Source: Pseudomonas fluorescens (GTDB lineage Bacteria > Pseudomonadota > Gammaproteobacteria > Pseudomonadales > Pseudomonadaceae). From it: 64,000 nucleotides of DNA. Both the position numbers and the translations under genes were made by a program. The stretch covers positions 62,001-126,000 of the forward strand of contig NZ_LVEJ01000016.1 of NCBI RefSeq assembly GCF_001648775.1, read 5' to 3'. The notes below the pieces were generated by a model. That model had not been told where the DNA came from and did no database searches. It saw only the letters and a program-made list of their open reading frames with translations. Position 1 is the stretch's first letter; each line of letters starts with the position of its first letter. Positions 30,015 through 43,288 of the stretch are shown here, piece by piece.

Positions 30015-30315
30015 CGGGCTTCCTTAACAATCAGGCGGGGCAGATAGCGGCATTCTGGCGCTGCCCGTGCCCCACTGGCAAGGCGCGCCATGTGACAAAG
30101 CATAGACAACCGGCCGCCCCAGCGGCGCGCCCCCTGAAACCGGGGTCATGAGCGAATCTTTTGTAAAAAATCACGGAACCCCGGGAACGTGCCTAAACTC
30201 CAAACTGCGCGGCTGGAACTAATACCGGCCCACTGGCTTCGTTTGGGTCTGTTTCGTACAGAGCTTGGGGGGCCAGAACCCTGTCCATTGGTATGCACAC
30301 AAAGAGAACAAAGCT
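30015..30315. other. Intergenic gap without a recognised feature
   Basis: This 301-base gap separates the divergent Lon-like protease and DUF3015 genes, so it should hold both promoters. I found no clear hexamer pair, operator or REP. Confidence 0.5.
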
Positions 30316-30804
30316 ATGAAACGGATTCTTCTCGGTACTCTCTTCACCGCTGTATCCATCAACGCAATGGCGCAAGCTCCAGGCGGCCCGGATTGCGGTT
30401 GGGGCAACATGCTGTTCGAAGGTCAGCGTGGCACCCCTGCTCACTTCCTCGCTTCCACCACCAACGGCACTTCCGGTAACGCGACCTTCGGTATGACGTC
30501 CGGCACCAACGGTTGCTCGACCAACGCTTCGCTGACCTATGGCGGCAAATCCTGGTTTGCCATGAATGGCATGATGAACGAGCTGTCCGAAGACATGGCC
30601 AAAGGCAACGGCGAAGCGCTGACGACTTATGCCGTGGTACTGGGCGTGGCGCCGGAAGATCGCGCGCACTTCGCTGCTGTGACTCACGAGCACTTCCAGC
30701 AGATTTTCAGCAAGGCTGACGTGACCGCTGAAGACGTGCATACCAACACCCTGGCCGTACTGAAATCGGATCCTCGTCTGGCCAAGTACGCAACTCAGGC
30801 TTAA
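30316..30804 (+). CDS. DUF3015 family exported protein
   Basis: This is a 162-residue protein with a signal peptide (MKRILLGTLFTAVSINAMAQ). The mature protein begins APGGPDCGWGNMLFEGQRG and contains HFLASTTNGTSGNATFGMTS, which marks the DUF3015 family. Two cysteines (PDCGW and NGCSTN) may form a periplasmic disulfide. The function is unknown. A strong terminator follows. Confidence 0.9.
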   Translation: MKRILLGTLFTAVSINAMAQAPGGPDCGWGNMLFEGQRGTPAHFLASTTNGTSGNATFGMTSGTNGCSTNASLTYGGKSWFAMNGMMNELSEDMAKGNGEALTTYAVVLGVAPEDRAHFAAVTHEHFQQIFSKADVTAEDVHTNTLAVLKSDPRLAKYATQA

Positions 30805-30813
30805 GCTCGACCC

Positions 30814-30848
30814 CACCCGCTTCCTTCGGGAAGCGGGTTTTGTTTTTT
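30814..30848 (+). terminator. Rho-independent terminator of the DUF3015 gene
   Basis: Stem ACCCGCTTCC (30815-30824), UUCG tetraloop, GGAAGCGGGT (30829-30838), then TTTGTTTTTT. Confidence 0.93.
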
Positions 30849-30898
30849 CGGCCCGCCCTCCTTGGGTCTTTATTTCTTTCCTGTTCAAGTTGCCGACT

Positions 30899-32752
30899 AT
30901 GCTCAAACGCCTTGCCTGGCTGGCGCTCTGTGTCTGCGCCCCGCTGTCCGCCGCGCCCCACATCGACCCTCAACGTTTGCAGCAACTGGCCAACGACCGC
31001 TTCTGGATTTCCCTCGGTCACTACGAAACCGCCAAGCTTGGCGGCTGGCGCAGCTATGTCAGCGACAAGAAATTCTTTCTCGCGCCCGATGGCAACGAAC
31101 ATCCCGATCATGAACTGGCGGCCACCGTGCAAGCGCTGTACGCCCCGGCCCGTCTTGGCGAGCAACATGCGCAATGCGTTTATCCGGCGCGCACTCGCTG
31201 GCTGAAAGCACAGCTCAATCTCAGCGATCTGCCGACGCCAGAATGCGCCGAGTACAAAAAGTGGTTCAAGGATGTCTCGCCGCACAGCGCGGTGATGATC
31301 TTCCCGGCGGCTTATTTGAACAGTCCGTCATCGATGTTCGGCCACACCCTGCTGCGTATCGATCAGGCCGATGTGCAGGCCGACAAGACGTCGCTGCTGA
31401 GTTACGCGATCAACTTCGGCGCCTACATCGAAGGCTCGGACAACAGCATTCTTTACGCCTGGAAGGGTTTGATGGGCGGCTACCCAGGGTTGTTTGCACT
31501 GGTGCCGTATCAGGAAAAGCTTTCGGAATATCGGAGCCTGGAAAACCGCGATTTGTGGGAATACCGACTGAATCTGACCCAGGAAGAAACCGCGCGCATG
31601 GTCGAGCATGTGTGGGAGCTCAAGCAGATTCAGTTCGACTATTTCTTCTTCGATGAAAACTGCTCGTACCGTTTGCTCGAACTGCTGCAAGTCGCCCGGC
31701 CGAGTCTGCGCCTGACCGACCAATTTCCGTTGACCGCCATCCCCACCGACACCGTCAAAGCGGTGAAGGAAGCCGGGCTGGTGGAAAGTATCGAATATCG
31801 CCCGTCCCGCGAGCGCGAACTGCTCAGCCGTGCCGAGCCTTTGAACAGTGACGAACAGCAATGGGTGCTGAACGTCAGCGCCGATCAACAGGTTTTGCAA
31901 GACCCGACCTTCAAAGCCCTGCCCCGCGACCGTCAGGCGTTGATCATCGACGCGGCGTATCGCCTCGAACGCTACCGCGCCAACGGCCAGGGACGCGATC
32001 CGCAAAGGGCGCAACGCAGTTTCGAATTGCTGCGGGCGATCAACAAGAACCCCGCGCCCGAACTGGACATTCCACAGCCGGGATTGCCTGAGGATGGCCA
32101 TGAATCGCGCACCTGGCAGGCCGGTCTCGGCACCCGTGGCGATCGCGCGTTCGGTGAATACGGTTTGCGCATGGCCTATCACGATCTCAACGACAACGCC
32201 GAAAGCTTCCCGCTCGGCGCGCAGATTGAAATCCTGCAGATGAAGTTGCGCCAGTACGAAGGCAATCACTGGCAATTCCAGCAACTGGATCTGGCGACGA
32301 TTCGCTCGCTGACGCCACGCAATGAGCTGTTGCAGCCACTTTCGTGGCAGGTCACCGGTGGTCTTGAGCGCGTACCGGGCAAGCATGATGACGAGACGCT
32401 GGTCAGCCATGTGAATGGCGGCGGTGGCGGCACCTGGGCGCTGGGCGACGATGTGCTGGGTTTTGCCCTCGGCACCGTGCGCGTTGAACACAACAATGAC
32501 TTCGCCGAGTTCGTGTCCCCTGCAGGCGGTTTCAATACCGGCGTGTTGTGGAAAAACCCGTTGGGCAATCTCAGCCTGGAAGCCAAGGGCGATTATTTTT
32601 TCAATGGCGAAGTGCGCCGCAGCCTGAGTTTGAACCAGCAGTGGGAATTGTCACGCAACCTGGGTTTGCGCCTGAGTGCGCAGCGTGAGTTCAGCCACCT
32701 TGCCACGCCGGAAACCGAGGTCATGCTTGAAGTGAAGTGGTATCACTACTGA
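30899..32752 (+). CDS. DUF4105 (Lnb-type) exported protein
   Basis: This is a 617-residue protein with a signal peptide (MLKRLAWLALCVCAPLSAA). The central DUF4105 region has MFGHTLLRIDQAD, AINFGAYIEG, MGGYPGLFAL and ENCSYRLLELLQ, with the conserved His and Cys expected in the family. The C-terminal 250 residues look like an outer-membrane-style beta region with periodic aromatic strands and end in LEVKWYHY. I choose ATG 30899; a TTG three codons earlier is possible. Its activity is unknown. Confidence 0.87.
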   Translation: MLKRLAWLALCVCAPLSAAPHIDPQRLQQLANDRFWISLGHYETAKLGGWRSYVSDKKFFLAPDGNEHPDHELAATVQALYAPARLGEQHAQCVYPARTRWLKAQLNLSDLPTPECAEYKKWFKDVSPHSAVMIFPAAYLNSPSSMFGHTLLRIDQADVQADKTSLLSYAINFGAYIEGSDNSILYAWKGLMGGYPGLFALVPYQEKLSEYRSLENRDLWEYRLNLTQEETARMVEHVWELKQIQFDYFFFDENCSYRLLELLQVARPSLRLTDQFPLTAIPTDTVKAVKEAGLVESIEYRPSRERELLSRAEPLNSDEQQWVLNVSADQQVLQDPTFKALPRDRQALIIDAAYRLERYRANGQGRDPQRAQRSFELLRAINKNPAPELDIPQPGLPEDGHESRTWQAGLGTRGDRAFGEYGLRMAYHDLNDNAESFPLGAQIEILQMKLRQYEGNHWQFQQLDLATIRSLTPRNELLQPLSWQVTGGLERVPGKHDDETLVSHVNGGGGGTWALGDDVLGFALGTVRVEHNNDFAEFVSPAGGFNTGVLWKNPLGNLSLEAKGDYFFNGEVRRSLSLNQQWELSRNLGLRLSAQREFSHLATPETEVMLEVKWYHY

Positions 32753-32773
32753 CTCCGAACACAACACAGAACC

Positions 32774-32867
32774 AATGTGGGAGCGAGCTTGCTCGCGAAA
32801 GCGGTGGGTCTGTCGATATTAAAATCGCCTGACAGGACGCCTTCGCGAGCAAGCTCGCTCCCACATT
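32774..32867. repeat. REP pair (inverted), T-loop type
   Basis: Intact copies gtgggagcgagcttgctcgc and the reverse complement lie 20 bases after the DUF4105 gene. Confidence 0.93.
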
Positions 32868-32969
32868 GGTTTTGTGGTGTTAATGGATTTTTCACGGGGC
32901 TTCGACAGCCGTGTCATGAATCCCCTTCTAGACTTTCCCTATCAGCCGAGACCGGCGCGGGAGAGTGCA

Positions 32970-33326
32970 ATGTGGCGGTGTGCGGGTTGGCTGGGTGTTG
33001 TTTTGTTGCTGGGCGGTTGCCAGACCACTCACGAAGATTTGATCGCCAAGGGATACCCACCGGCTTTCGCCGACGGCTTTGACGATGGTTGCGTCAGTGG
33101 TCGCCAGGCCGCCGGTTCGATCAGCGGTGAGTTTCGCAAGAACGTGCCGCGTTATCTCAAGGACAAGCAATACGCCGAAGGCTGGACCGACGGCTTCCGC
33201 CAGTGTCAGGCGATGCTGGAGAACAAGGATCGCGAGCAGTATCGCAACGAACACTGGGACGAACGCGAGCGCGCCTGGCAGCAACAGAAAGATCAGGACG
33301 CCGGGCGGGCCTATCGCTCGCCATAG
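32970..33326 (+). CDS. Small predicted lipoprotein
   Basis: This is a 118-residue protein. It has a lipobox LLGGC after a short hydrophobic segment (MWRCAGWLGVVLLLGGC). The mature part has repeated F/Y-x-DG-F motifs (AFADGFDDGCVSGR and YAEGWTDGFRQCQAM) and a charged helical tail ending QQQKDQDAGRAY. The start at 32970 has SD GGGAGAG; longer in-frame starts exist but would push the lipobox too far in. The function is unknown. Confidence 0.8.
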   Translation: MWRCAGWLGVVLLLGGCQTTHEDLIAKGYPPAFADGFDDGCVSGRQAAGSISGEFRKNVPRYLKDKQYAEGWTDGFRQCQAMLENKDREQYRNEHWDERERAWQQQKDQDAGRAYRSP

Positions 33327-33396
33327 GTCGTTTCCAGACATCCAGTGAAACCAAATGCCTGCGAGCATGGCCCAAACCTCATATGAGGAGGACACC

Positions 33397-35318
<1,922 letters not shown>

Positions 35319-35423
35319 TTATGAAATTAAATGGTGCACAGGATATAAATCAGGGGGGTTTTTTGGAGTGTTTTTGCACCTGAATGGTGATTCAAGATTT
35401 GAGTTATGCACCAACAGTTACAC

Positions 35424-35495
35424 CGCCTTCGCGAGCAAGCTCGCTCCCACATTTGAAATGCGTTCCCCTGTGGGAGCGAGCTTGCTCGCGAAGGG
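35424..35495. repeat. REP pair (inverted, close spacing), T-loop type
   Basis: Copies cgcgagcaagctcgctccca and gtgggagcgagcttgctcgc face each other with only about 17 bases between them. The gap between gdhA and ettA (35226-35576) holds this pair, the ettA terminator and an AT-rich gdhA upstream region without a site I can name. Confidence 0.93.
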
Positions 35496-35527
35496 TGCGA
35501 CTCGGTAAACCTGAAAAAAACCGGGCA

Positions 35528-35556
35528 AAAAAAACGGAGCCCGAAGGCTCCGCTCT
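35528..35556 (-). terminator. Rho-independent terminator of ettA
   Basis: On the minus strand CGGAGCC-TTCG-GGCTCCG is followed by eight T residues. It starts 21 bases after the ettA stop. Confidence 0.92.
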
Positions 35557-35576
35557 TTCATGCAACCGACCCGATA

Positions 35577-37241
<1,665 letters not shown>

Positions 37242-37368
37242 GGAGAACCTTGGGTCAGTGACAGATGAATGATTGCAGCGCAGGCGAAGCCCGGCCAGAC
37301 CATGCGCGTCGTTCACTTGATGGTTATCAATGCGTGCGCGCTGAAAAAGTCTGAGTCTAGGAGCTGGA

Positions 37369-37510
37369 CCAGACGCTGTTAAAACGTAACGAGCGAAGGA
37401 AAGACAAGGCGAAAACAGGCGAGGACGCGGAGTTTACGGGTTGTAAATGAGCAGTCCGAGCCTGTTTTCAACGCAGTATTTCCGAGCGCAGTAGTTTTAA
37501 CAGTGTCTGG
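37369..37510. repeat. MITE-like 142-base imperfect palindrome
   Basis: Terminal inverted repeats CCAGACGCTGTTAAAAC (37369-37385) and its partner at 37494-37510 match at 16 of 17 positions. A second nested inverted repeat GAAAACAGGC (37411-37420) pairs with GCCTGTTTTC (37460-37469). The segments between also match loosely, so both 52-base arms fold on each other around a loop with a further TTTAC/GTAAA stem. No ORF lies inside. I recall similar sequences as dispersed repeats in Pseudomonas genomes. The rest of the ettA-morA gap (37242-37666) shows nothing else. Confidence 0.8.
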
Positions 37511-37666
37511 GCTCCCGCGTAACCGGCAAAGCTACCTTAATGACCGGTGGCAGTCCAGCCGAGCGGGGCTGGCACTTCGCCACAACTCAAGGCATGCTAG
37601 CCGCCCTTTGGGCGTCCGGCTTATAGTGCACGTCGCGCCAGTCCAGCCAGACCGCAGGATTACAGC

Positions 37667-40600
37667 TTGTCCAATGTCACTCCGCCAGCCTCTGTGAGCA
37701 GCACCCAACCGGCGCCCGGCTCGCCCCTGCGCGGGACATTAAAGGGCGCGCTGGCGACGCTGGTGCTTTTGCTGCTGGCGCTGCTGTTCTGGCAACTGCT
37801 CGATCAACTGCGCGAAACCCAGAAAAACCAGCGCCAGTACACCATCGATTACACCGCCGACCTCGCTTCGCAGGTCAGCCTGAACATGGCGCTGAACGCG
37901 CAAATCGCCCTCAATCTGCTACCGATCGTCGAGCAGCCGCAATCAGCCGACGAACAGCAGGCGCTGCTGCGCAAACTCCAGCAATCGTTGCCGGACCTGC
38001 GCAGCATGGCGTTGCTCAGTCCTTCCGGGCGGATCATCAGCGACAGCGCTGCCGACAGTTCCGACGCCGATTACCTGACCGAACTGGTCCGGCGCAGCCA
38101 CGCTCAAGCGCACTACTTCAGTAATGCCGATGACGGCTCGGTGGTGCATCTGTTGCTCCATCAGGCCAGCGGCAGCACCCGCGGCTATTGGGCCTTGCGC
38201 CTGACTCCGACCTTCTTCGATTCGCTGACCAAACAGGGTGACACCGGCCTGCGCCCGCTGTGGCTGGTGGAAAACCGCATCAACCATCAGATCATCAGCC
38301 GCGACGAAGCGCTGCCCGCGGCCAAGCCGGGCGTGCTCACGCCCGATGATCTGGCCAACACCGTGCTGACCGTGCCGCTGAGCAGCAGCGACTGGCAACT
38401 GCGTGGCCTGTTCGACCGCCAGCGCGTGCTCGAAGAATTGCTGCCGGCGTTCATCGGTAAATGCCTGCTGGGTCTGGCGTTCTCGATGCTGCCGGTGATT
38501 GCCCTGTTGAACATGCGCCGCCGCCAGCGCCAGTTGCATGAAGGTCGCCGGCGTTATCAGGACATTTTCGAAGGCACCGGCGTCGCGCTATGCGTGCTCG
38601 ACCTGTCCGGGCTCAAACAAGTCTTCGACAAGGCGCAGATCCAGACCAGCGATCAGCTCAAGGCCTGGCTCGACCAGCCACTGCAGCGCCAACAGTTGCT
38701 GCAAGAACTGCGCGTGACCGAGGTCAATCAGGTGGCGCTGCAACTGCTCGACGTCAATTCCTGCGAGCACGCCTGGCAACTGCTGATCGATGGCCATCCG
38801 CACTATCACTGCGCAATCGGCAATCAGGTGCTCGACGCGGTTCTGCAACAGCAAAAGCAGCTGGAACTGGAAGTCAAACTGCCCAACAGCAGCGGCCGCG
38901 ACCAGCACCTGTGGATGGTCTTGCGCCTGCCGCAGGAGCAGCACGACTACAAAGCGGTGATCCTCAGCATCAACGACATCACCAGCCGCAAGCTGATCGA
39001 ACTGTCACTGCTGGAACGCGAAGGTTTCTGGTCGGACGTGGTGCGCACCGTGCCGGATCATCTGTACGTGCAGGACGTGATCAGCCAGCGGATGATTTTC
39101 AGCAACCACCACCTCGGGCAGACTCTCGGCTATAACCGCACCGAACTGCACCAGATGGGCGAGTATTTCTGGGAAATCCTCCTGCACCCGGAAGATGCCG
39201 ATTATTACCATCGCTCGCGGCAGATGCAGCGTCACGCCGGTTACAGCCAGTTGCTGCAATGCCAGTTGCGCTTCCGTCATCGCGACGGCAAGTGGCGGCG
39301 TTTCGACATTCGCGAACAGGCACTGGCCCGCGACAAGCACGATCAGGTCACGCGGATCATCGGCGTGGCCAAAGACATCACCGAGCAGATTGAGGCCAGC
39401 GAATCCCTGCGCGACAGCGAGCAGCGTTACCGCATGCTCGCCGAAAGCATCAGCGACGTGATTTTCTCCACCGACAGCAAACTCTCGCTGAACTACGTCA
39501 GCCCGTCGGTGCAAGCCGTGCTGGGTTACGACGCCGAGTGGATTTTCCAGAACGGCTGGCAATCGACCATCGCCAACCCGCAGCAACTGAGCGGCATCTA
39601 CACGCTGATGGATCGGGTCAGCAAGGCGCTGGACAAACCAGAGCAACTGGCGCTGTTGCGCAGCCAGGTGCAGACGCAACTGTTCCTGTTCGACTGTCTG
39701 CGCGCCGATGGCCGCAAGATCCCGATCGAGCTGCGTCTGGTGCTGGTGTGGGACGAGCACGGCGCGTTCGAAGGCGTGCTCGGTGTCGGTCGCGACATCA
39801 GCCAGCAGCGTCGCGCCGAGAAAGACCTGCGCATGGCCGCCACGGTTTTCGAACACTCGACCTCGGCCATTCTGATCACCGACCCGGCCGGCTACATCGT
39901 GCAAGCCAACGAAGCCTTCAGCCGCGTCAGCGGTTACGCGGTGAGCGAGGTGCTCGACCAGTTGCCGAACATGCTCACCGTCGATGAGCAACAGGACGCG
40001 CACCTGCGTTACGTGCTCAAGCAATTGCATCAGCACAACACCTGGGAAGGCGAAGTCTGGCTCAAGCGTCGTAACGGCGAGCATTACCCGGCGTGGGTCG
40101 GCATTACTGCGGTGCTCGATGACGAGGGCGACCTGGCCAGTTACGTGTGCTTCTTCAGCGACATCAGCGAGCGCAAGGCCAGCGAGCAGCGGATTCACCG
40201 CCTCGCTTACTACGACGCCCTGACCCACCTGCCGAACCGCACGCTGTTCCAGGATCGTCTGCACACCGCGCTGCAATCGGCCGAGCGGCAGAAGTCGTGG
40301 GTCGTGTTGATGTTCCTCGACCTCGACCGTTTCAAACCGATCAACGACTCCCTCGGTCATGCCGCCGGCGACCGCATGTTGAAGGACATGGCCACGCGCC
40401 TGCTGACCTGCGTCGACGATGACGACACTGTGGCGCGCATGGGCGGCGACGAGTTCACTCTGCTGCTGCAACATCGTTCCAGCCGTGAAATGGCGCTGAA
40501 CCGGGCGATTCATGTCGCCGAGCAGATTCTTGGCAGCCTGGTGCGGCCGTTCGTGCTCGAAGGCCGCGAGTTCTTCGTCACCGCCAGTATCGGCATCGCC

Positions 40601-41515
40601 CTGAGCCCGCAGGACGGCAACGAACTCAGCCAGTTGATGAAGAACGCCGACACCGCGATGTACCACGCCAAGGAACGCGGCAAGAACAACTTCCAGTTCT
40701 ATCAGGCCGACATGAACGCCAGTGCGCTGGAGCGTCTGGAGCTGGAAAGCGACTTGCGCCATGCCTTGGAACAAAACGAATTCGTCCTGTATTACCAGCC
40801 ACAATTCAGCGGCGACGGCAAACGCCTGACCGGTGCCGAAGCGCTGTTGCGCTGGCGTCATCCACGTCGTGGCCTGGTGCCGCCGGGGGATTTCATTCCG
40901 GTGCTGGAAGAGCTCGGGCTCGTGGTGGACGTCGGCGATTGGGTGATCAGCGAAGCGTGCCGTCAGTTGAAGACGTGGCACCAGAATCGTGTGCGTGTGC
41001 CTAAGGTCTCGGTGAACATCTCCGCACGGCAGTTCTCCGACGGCCAACTCGGTACGCGGATCGCCACGATTCTGCGCGAGACCGGCCTGCCGCCGGCGTG
41101 TCTGGAGTTGGAGCTGACCGAAAGTATCCTGATGCGTGAAGTCAGCGAGGCGATGCAGATTCTCGCCGGATTGAAAAACCTCGGCCTGAGCATTGCAGTC
41201 GATGACTTTGGCACTGGTTATTCATCGCTTAACTACCTCAAGCAGTTCCCGATTGACGTGCTGAAAATCGACCGCACGTTTGTCGATGGTTTGCCGTCGG
41301 GCGAGCAGGACGCGCAGATTGCCCGGGCGATCATCGCCATGGCGCACAGCCTCAATCTGGCGGTGATTGCCGAGGGTGTGGAAACCCATGAGCAGCTGGA
41401 CTTCCTGCGCGAGCACGGTTGCGATGAGGTTCAGGGCTATCTGTTCGGGCGGCCGATGCCGGCGAGCCGGTTTGAGGCGCAGTTCAGTAACGATGCGCTG
41501 TTCATGTTTGACTGA
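37667..41515 (+). CDS. morA: MorA, membrane PAS-GGDEF-EAL c-di-GMP enzyme
   Basis: This is a 1282-residue two-domain c-di-GMP enzyme. Membrane segments lie at about 29-46 and 262-284, enclosing a periplasmic sensor region. Four PAS units follow (linkers ending DITSRK, DITEQ, DISQQ and DISERK). The GGDEF motif is intact at 926-930; no RxxD inhibitory site precedes it (VDDDD). The EAL domain starts with EALLRW (1058) and keeps [26 protein letters not shown] and AEGVE, so both activities are possible. MorA controls flagellation, motility and biofilm in Pseudomonas. The TTG at 37667 is a likely but uncertain start; a GTG lies at 37694. It neighbours glyA as in PAO1 (recalled). Confidence 0.92.
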   Translation: MSNVTPPASVSSTQPAPGSPLRGTLKGALATLVLLLLALLFWQLLDQLRETQKNQRQYTIDYTADLASQVSLNMALNAQIALNLLPIVEQPQSADEQQALLRKLQQSLPDLRSMALLSPSGRIISDSAADSSDADYLTELVRRSHAQAHYFSNADDGSVVHLLLHQASGSTRGYWALRLTPTFFDSLTKQGDTGLRPLWLVENRINHQIISRDEALPAAKPGVLTPDDLANTVLTVPLSSSDWQLRGLFDRQRVLEELLPAFIGKCLLGLAFSMLPVIALLNMRRRQRQLHEGRRRYQDIFEGTGVALCVLDLSGLKQVFDKAQIQTSDQLKAWLDQPLQRQQLLQELRVTEVNQVALQLLDVNSCEHAWQLLIDGHPHYHCAIGNQVLDAVLQQQKQLELEVKLPNSSGRDQHLWMVLRLPQEQHDYKAVILSINDITSRKLIELSLLEREGFWSDVVRTVPDHLYVQDVISQRMIFSNHHLGQTLGYNRTELHQMGEYFWEILLHPEDADYYHRSRQMQRHAGYSQLLQCQLRFRHRDGKWRRFDIREQALARDKHDQVTRIIGVAKDITEQIEASESLRDSEQRYRMLAESISDVIFSTDSKLSLNYVSPSVQAVLGYDAEWIFQNGWQSTIANPQQLSGIYTLMDRVSKALDKPEQLALLRSQVQTQLFLFDCLRADGRKIPIELRLVLVWDEHGAFEGVLGVGRDISQQRRAEKDLRMAATVFEHSTSAILITDPAGYIVQANEAFSRVSGYAVSEVLDQLPNMLTVDEQQDAHLRYVLKQLHQHNTWEGEVWLKRRNGEHYPAWVGITAVLDDEGDLASYVCFFSDISERKASEQRIHRLAYYDALTHLPNRTLFQDRLHTALQSAERQKSWVVLMFLDLDRFKPINDSLGHAAGDRMLKDMATRLLTCVDDDDTVARMGGDEFTLLLQHRSSREMALNRAIHVAEQILGSLVRPFVLEGREFFVTASIGIALSPQDGNELSQLMKNADTAMYHAKERGKNNFQFYQADMNASALERLELESDLRHALEQNEFVLYYQPQFSGDGKRLTGAEALLRWRHPRRGLVPPGDFIPVLEELGLVVDVGDWVISEACRQLKTWHQNRVRVPKVSVNISARQFSDGQLGTRIATILRETGLPPACLELELTESILMREVSEAMQILAGLKNLGLSIAVDDFGTGYSSLNYLKQFPIDVLKIDRTFVDGLPSGEQDAQIARAIIAMAHSLNLAVIAEGVETHEQLDFLREHGCDEVQGYLFGRPMPASRFEAQFSNDALFMFD

Positions 41516-41529
41516 ACATCGGCGGCGTT

Positions 41530-41630
41530 GCCTTCGCGAGCAGGCTCGCTCCCACATGGGATTGATGTCGGTCAGAAAATCGCAAGAGCACCTCGGTTAC
41601 TGTGGGAGCGAGCCTGCTCGCGAAGAGGCC
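41530..41630. repeat. REP pair (inverted), C-loop type
   Basis: Copies cgcgagcaggctcgctccca and gtgggagcgagcctgctcgc face each other after morA, about 45 bases apart. Confidence 0.93.
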
Positions 41631-41755
41631 TTCAAAAGCACCGCACATCTGTCATGAACGCCACTTGTCTGCGACATGATGTCGTTTCATATGCCATCCA
41701 AAACCCATTGGGTTAGAATGCCCCCCTTTTCTGCCCCCGATCCTTGAGGACCGCC

Positions 41756-43009
41756 ATGTTCAGCCGTGATTTGACTATTGCCAAGTACGACGCCGACCTT
41801 TTTGCCGCCATGGAGCAAGAAGCTCAGCGCCAGGAAGAACACATTGAGCTGATCGCTTCGGAAAACTACACCAGCCCAGCGGTGATGGAAGCTCAAGGCT
41901 CGGTCCTGACCAACAAGTACGCTGAAGGTTACCCAGGCAAGCGTTACTACGGTGGTTGCGAGTACGTCGACATCGTTGAGCAACTGGCCATCGACCGCGC
42001 CAAAGAGCTGTTCGGCGCCGATTACGCCAACGTTCAGCCACACGCCGGTTCGCAAGCCAACGCTGCGGTTTATCTGGCCCTGCTGCAAGGTGGCGACACC
42101 ATTCTGGGCATGAGCCTGGCTCACGGCGGTCACCTGACCCACGGCGCCAGCGTTTCCTCCTCGGGCAAGCTGTACAACGCCGTTCAATACGGTATCGATG
42201 CCAACGGCCTGATCGACTACGACGAAGTCGAGCGTCTGGCCGTTGAGCACAAGCCAAAAATGATCGTGGCCGGTTTCTCTGCCTACTCGCAGATTCTGGA
42301 TTTCCCACGCTTCCGCGCCATCGCTGACAAAGTCGGCGCCTACCTGTTCGTCGACATGGCTCACGTGGCCGGTCTGGTTGCCGCTGGCGTTTACCCGAAC
42401 CCGGTGCCTTTCGCTGACGTCGTGACCACCACCACGCACAAGACCCTGCGCGGTCCACGTGGCGGCCTGATCCTGGCGCGCGCCAACGCCGACATCGAGA
42501 AGAAGCTGAACTCCGCGGTATTCCCGGGCGCCCAGGGTGGCCCGCTGGAGCACGTGATCGCCGCTAAAGCGATCTGCTTCAAGGAAGCGCTGCAGCCTGA
42601 GTTCAAGGCCTACCAGGAACAAGTGGTGCTGAACGCCCAGGCCATGGCCGAAGTGTTCATCGAGCGCGGTTTCGACGTGGTTTCCGGTGGTACCAAGAAC
42701 CACCTGTTCCTGCTGTCGCTGATCAAGCAGGACATCTCCGGTAAAGACGCTGACGCCGCTCTGGGCAAAGCGTTCATCACCGTGAACAAGAACTCCGTGC
42801 CAAACGATCCACGCTCGCCGTTCGTCACTTCCGGCCTGCGCTTCGGTACCCCGGCTGTGACCACTCGCGGCTTCAAGCAAGCCGAGTGCAAAGAGCTGGC
42901 CGGCTGGATCTGCGACATCCTGGCTGACCTGAACAACGAAGCGGTGATCGACGCCGTTCGTGAGAAAGTCAAAGCCATCTGCAAGAAACTGCCGGTATAC
43001 GGCGCTTAA
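41756..43009 (+). CDS. glyA: GlyA, serine hydroxymethyltransferase
   Basis: This 417-residue PLP enzyme interconverts serine and glycine with tetrahydrofolate. It has [36 protein letters not shown], and the PLP lysine in [23 protein letters not shown] precedes the ATG. A strong terminator follows. Several glyA copies are usual in Pseudomonas; this is the morA-linked one. Confidence 0.97.
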   Translation: MFSRDLTIAKYDADLFAAMEQEAQRQEEHIELIASENYTSPAVMEAQGSVLTNKYAEGYPGKRYYGGCEYVDIVEQLAIDRAKELFGADYANVQPHAGSQANAAVYLALLQGGDTILGMSLAHGGHLTHGASVSSSGKLYNAVQYGIDANGLIDYDEVERLAVEHKPKMIVAGFSAYSQILDFPRFRAIADKVGAYLFVDMAHVAGLVAAGVYPNPVPFADVVTTTTHKTLRGPRGGLILARANADIEKKLNSAVFPGAQGGPLEHVIAAKAICFKEALQPEFKAYQEQVVLNAQAMAEVFIERGFDVVSGGTKNHLFLLSLIKQDISGKDADAALGKAFITVNKNSVPNDPRSPFVTSGLRFGTPAVTTRGFKQAECKELAGWICDILADLNNEAVIDAVREKVKAICKKLPVYGA

Positions 43010-43033
43010 TTGCGACGTTAAATCTGCAGCATG

Positions 43034-43067
43034 AAAAACCGGCCAAGTGATTGGCCGGTTTTTTTTC
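43034..43067 (+). terminator. Rho-independent terminator of glyA
   Basis: AACCGGCCAA (43037-43046), loop GTGA, TTGGCCGGTT (43051-43060), then six or more T. Confidence 0.94.
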
Positions 43068-43110
43068 GCCCGGATTTTTTTCAAACGCCTGAACCGCTCA
43101 AGAATGGGAC

Positions 43111-43133
43111 TTGTCGCACAACTGGTCAGACCG
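43111..43133. promoter_or_regulatory. Tandem GntR/FadR-type operator candidates
   Basis: TTGTCGCACAA (43111-43121) is a perfect match to the FadR-subfamily pattern TNGTNNNACNA and a perfect palindrome. TGGTCAGACCG (43123-43133) is a match at all but the last base. They are about one DNA turn apart and lie 155-180 bases upstream of the DctA-like gene, whose neighbour encodes an FCD-type GntR regulator. Confidence 0.5.
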
Positions 43134-43288
43134 GTCATGCCAATTCGTCATTTTTCACTTGCGATCATGGAAAACCAGCGCCTAGACTGCGCCTGCACTG
43201 GACATACCGGTAAGACCACAATAATTAAGTTCTGAATCTGATGCGCTTCAAGCGCACGGCAGCCAGGACACCGACCAGGATTCCTCCC

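Noticed and set aside
27606..30047. An 813-codon frame antisense to the Lon-like protease
   Set aside because: The minus strand holds complete catalytic motifs; the plus frame is low-complexity in Arg, Gln, Val and Phe, and has no family features.
39005..41047. A 680-codon frame opposite morA
   Set aside because: It is a shadow of the PAS-GGDEF-EAL coding frame.
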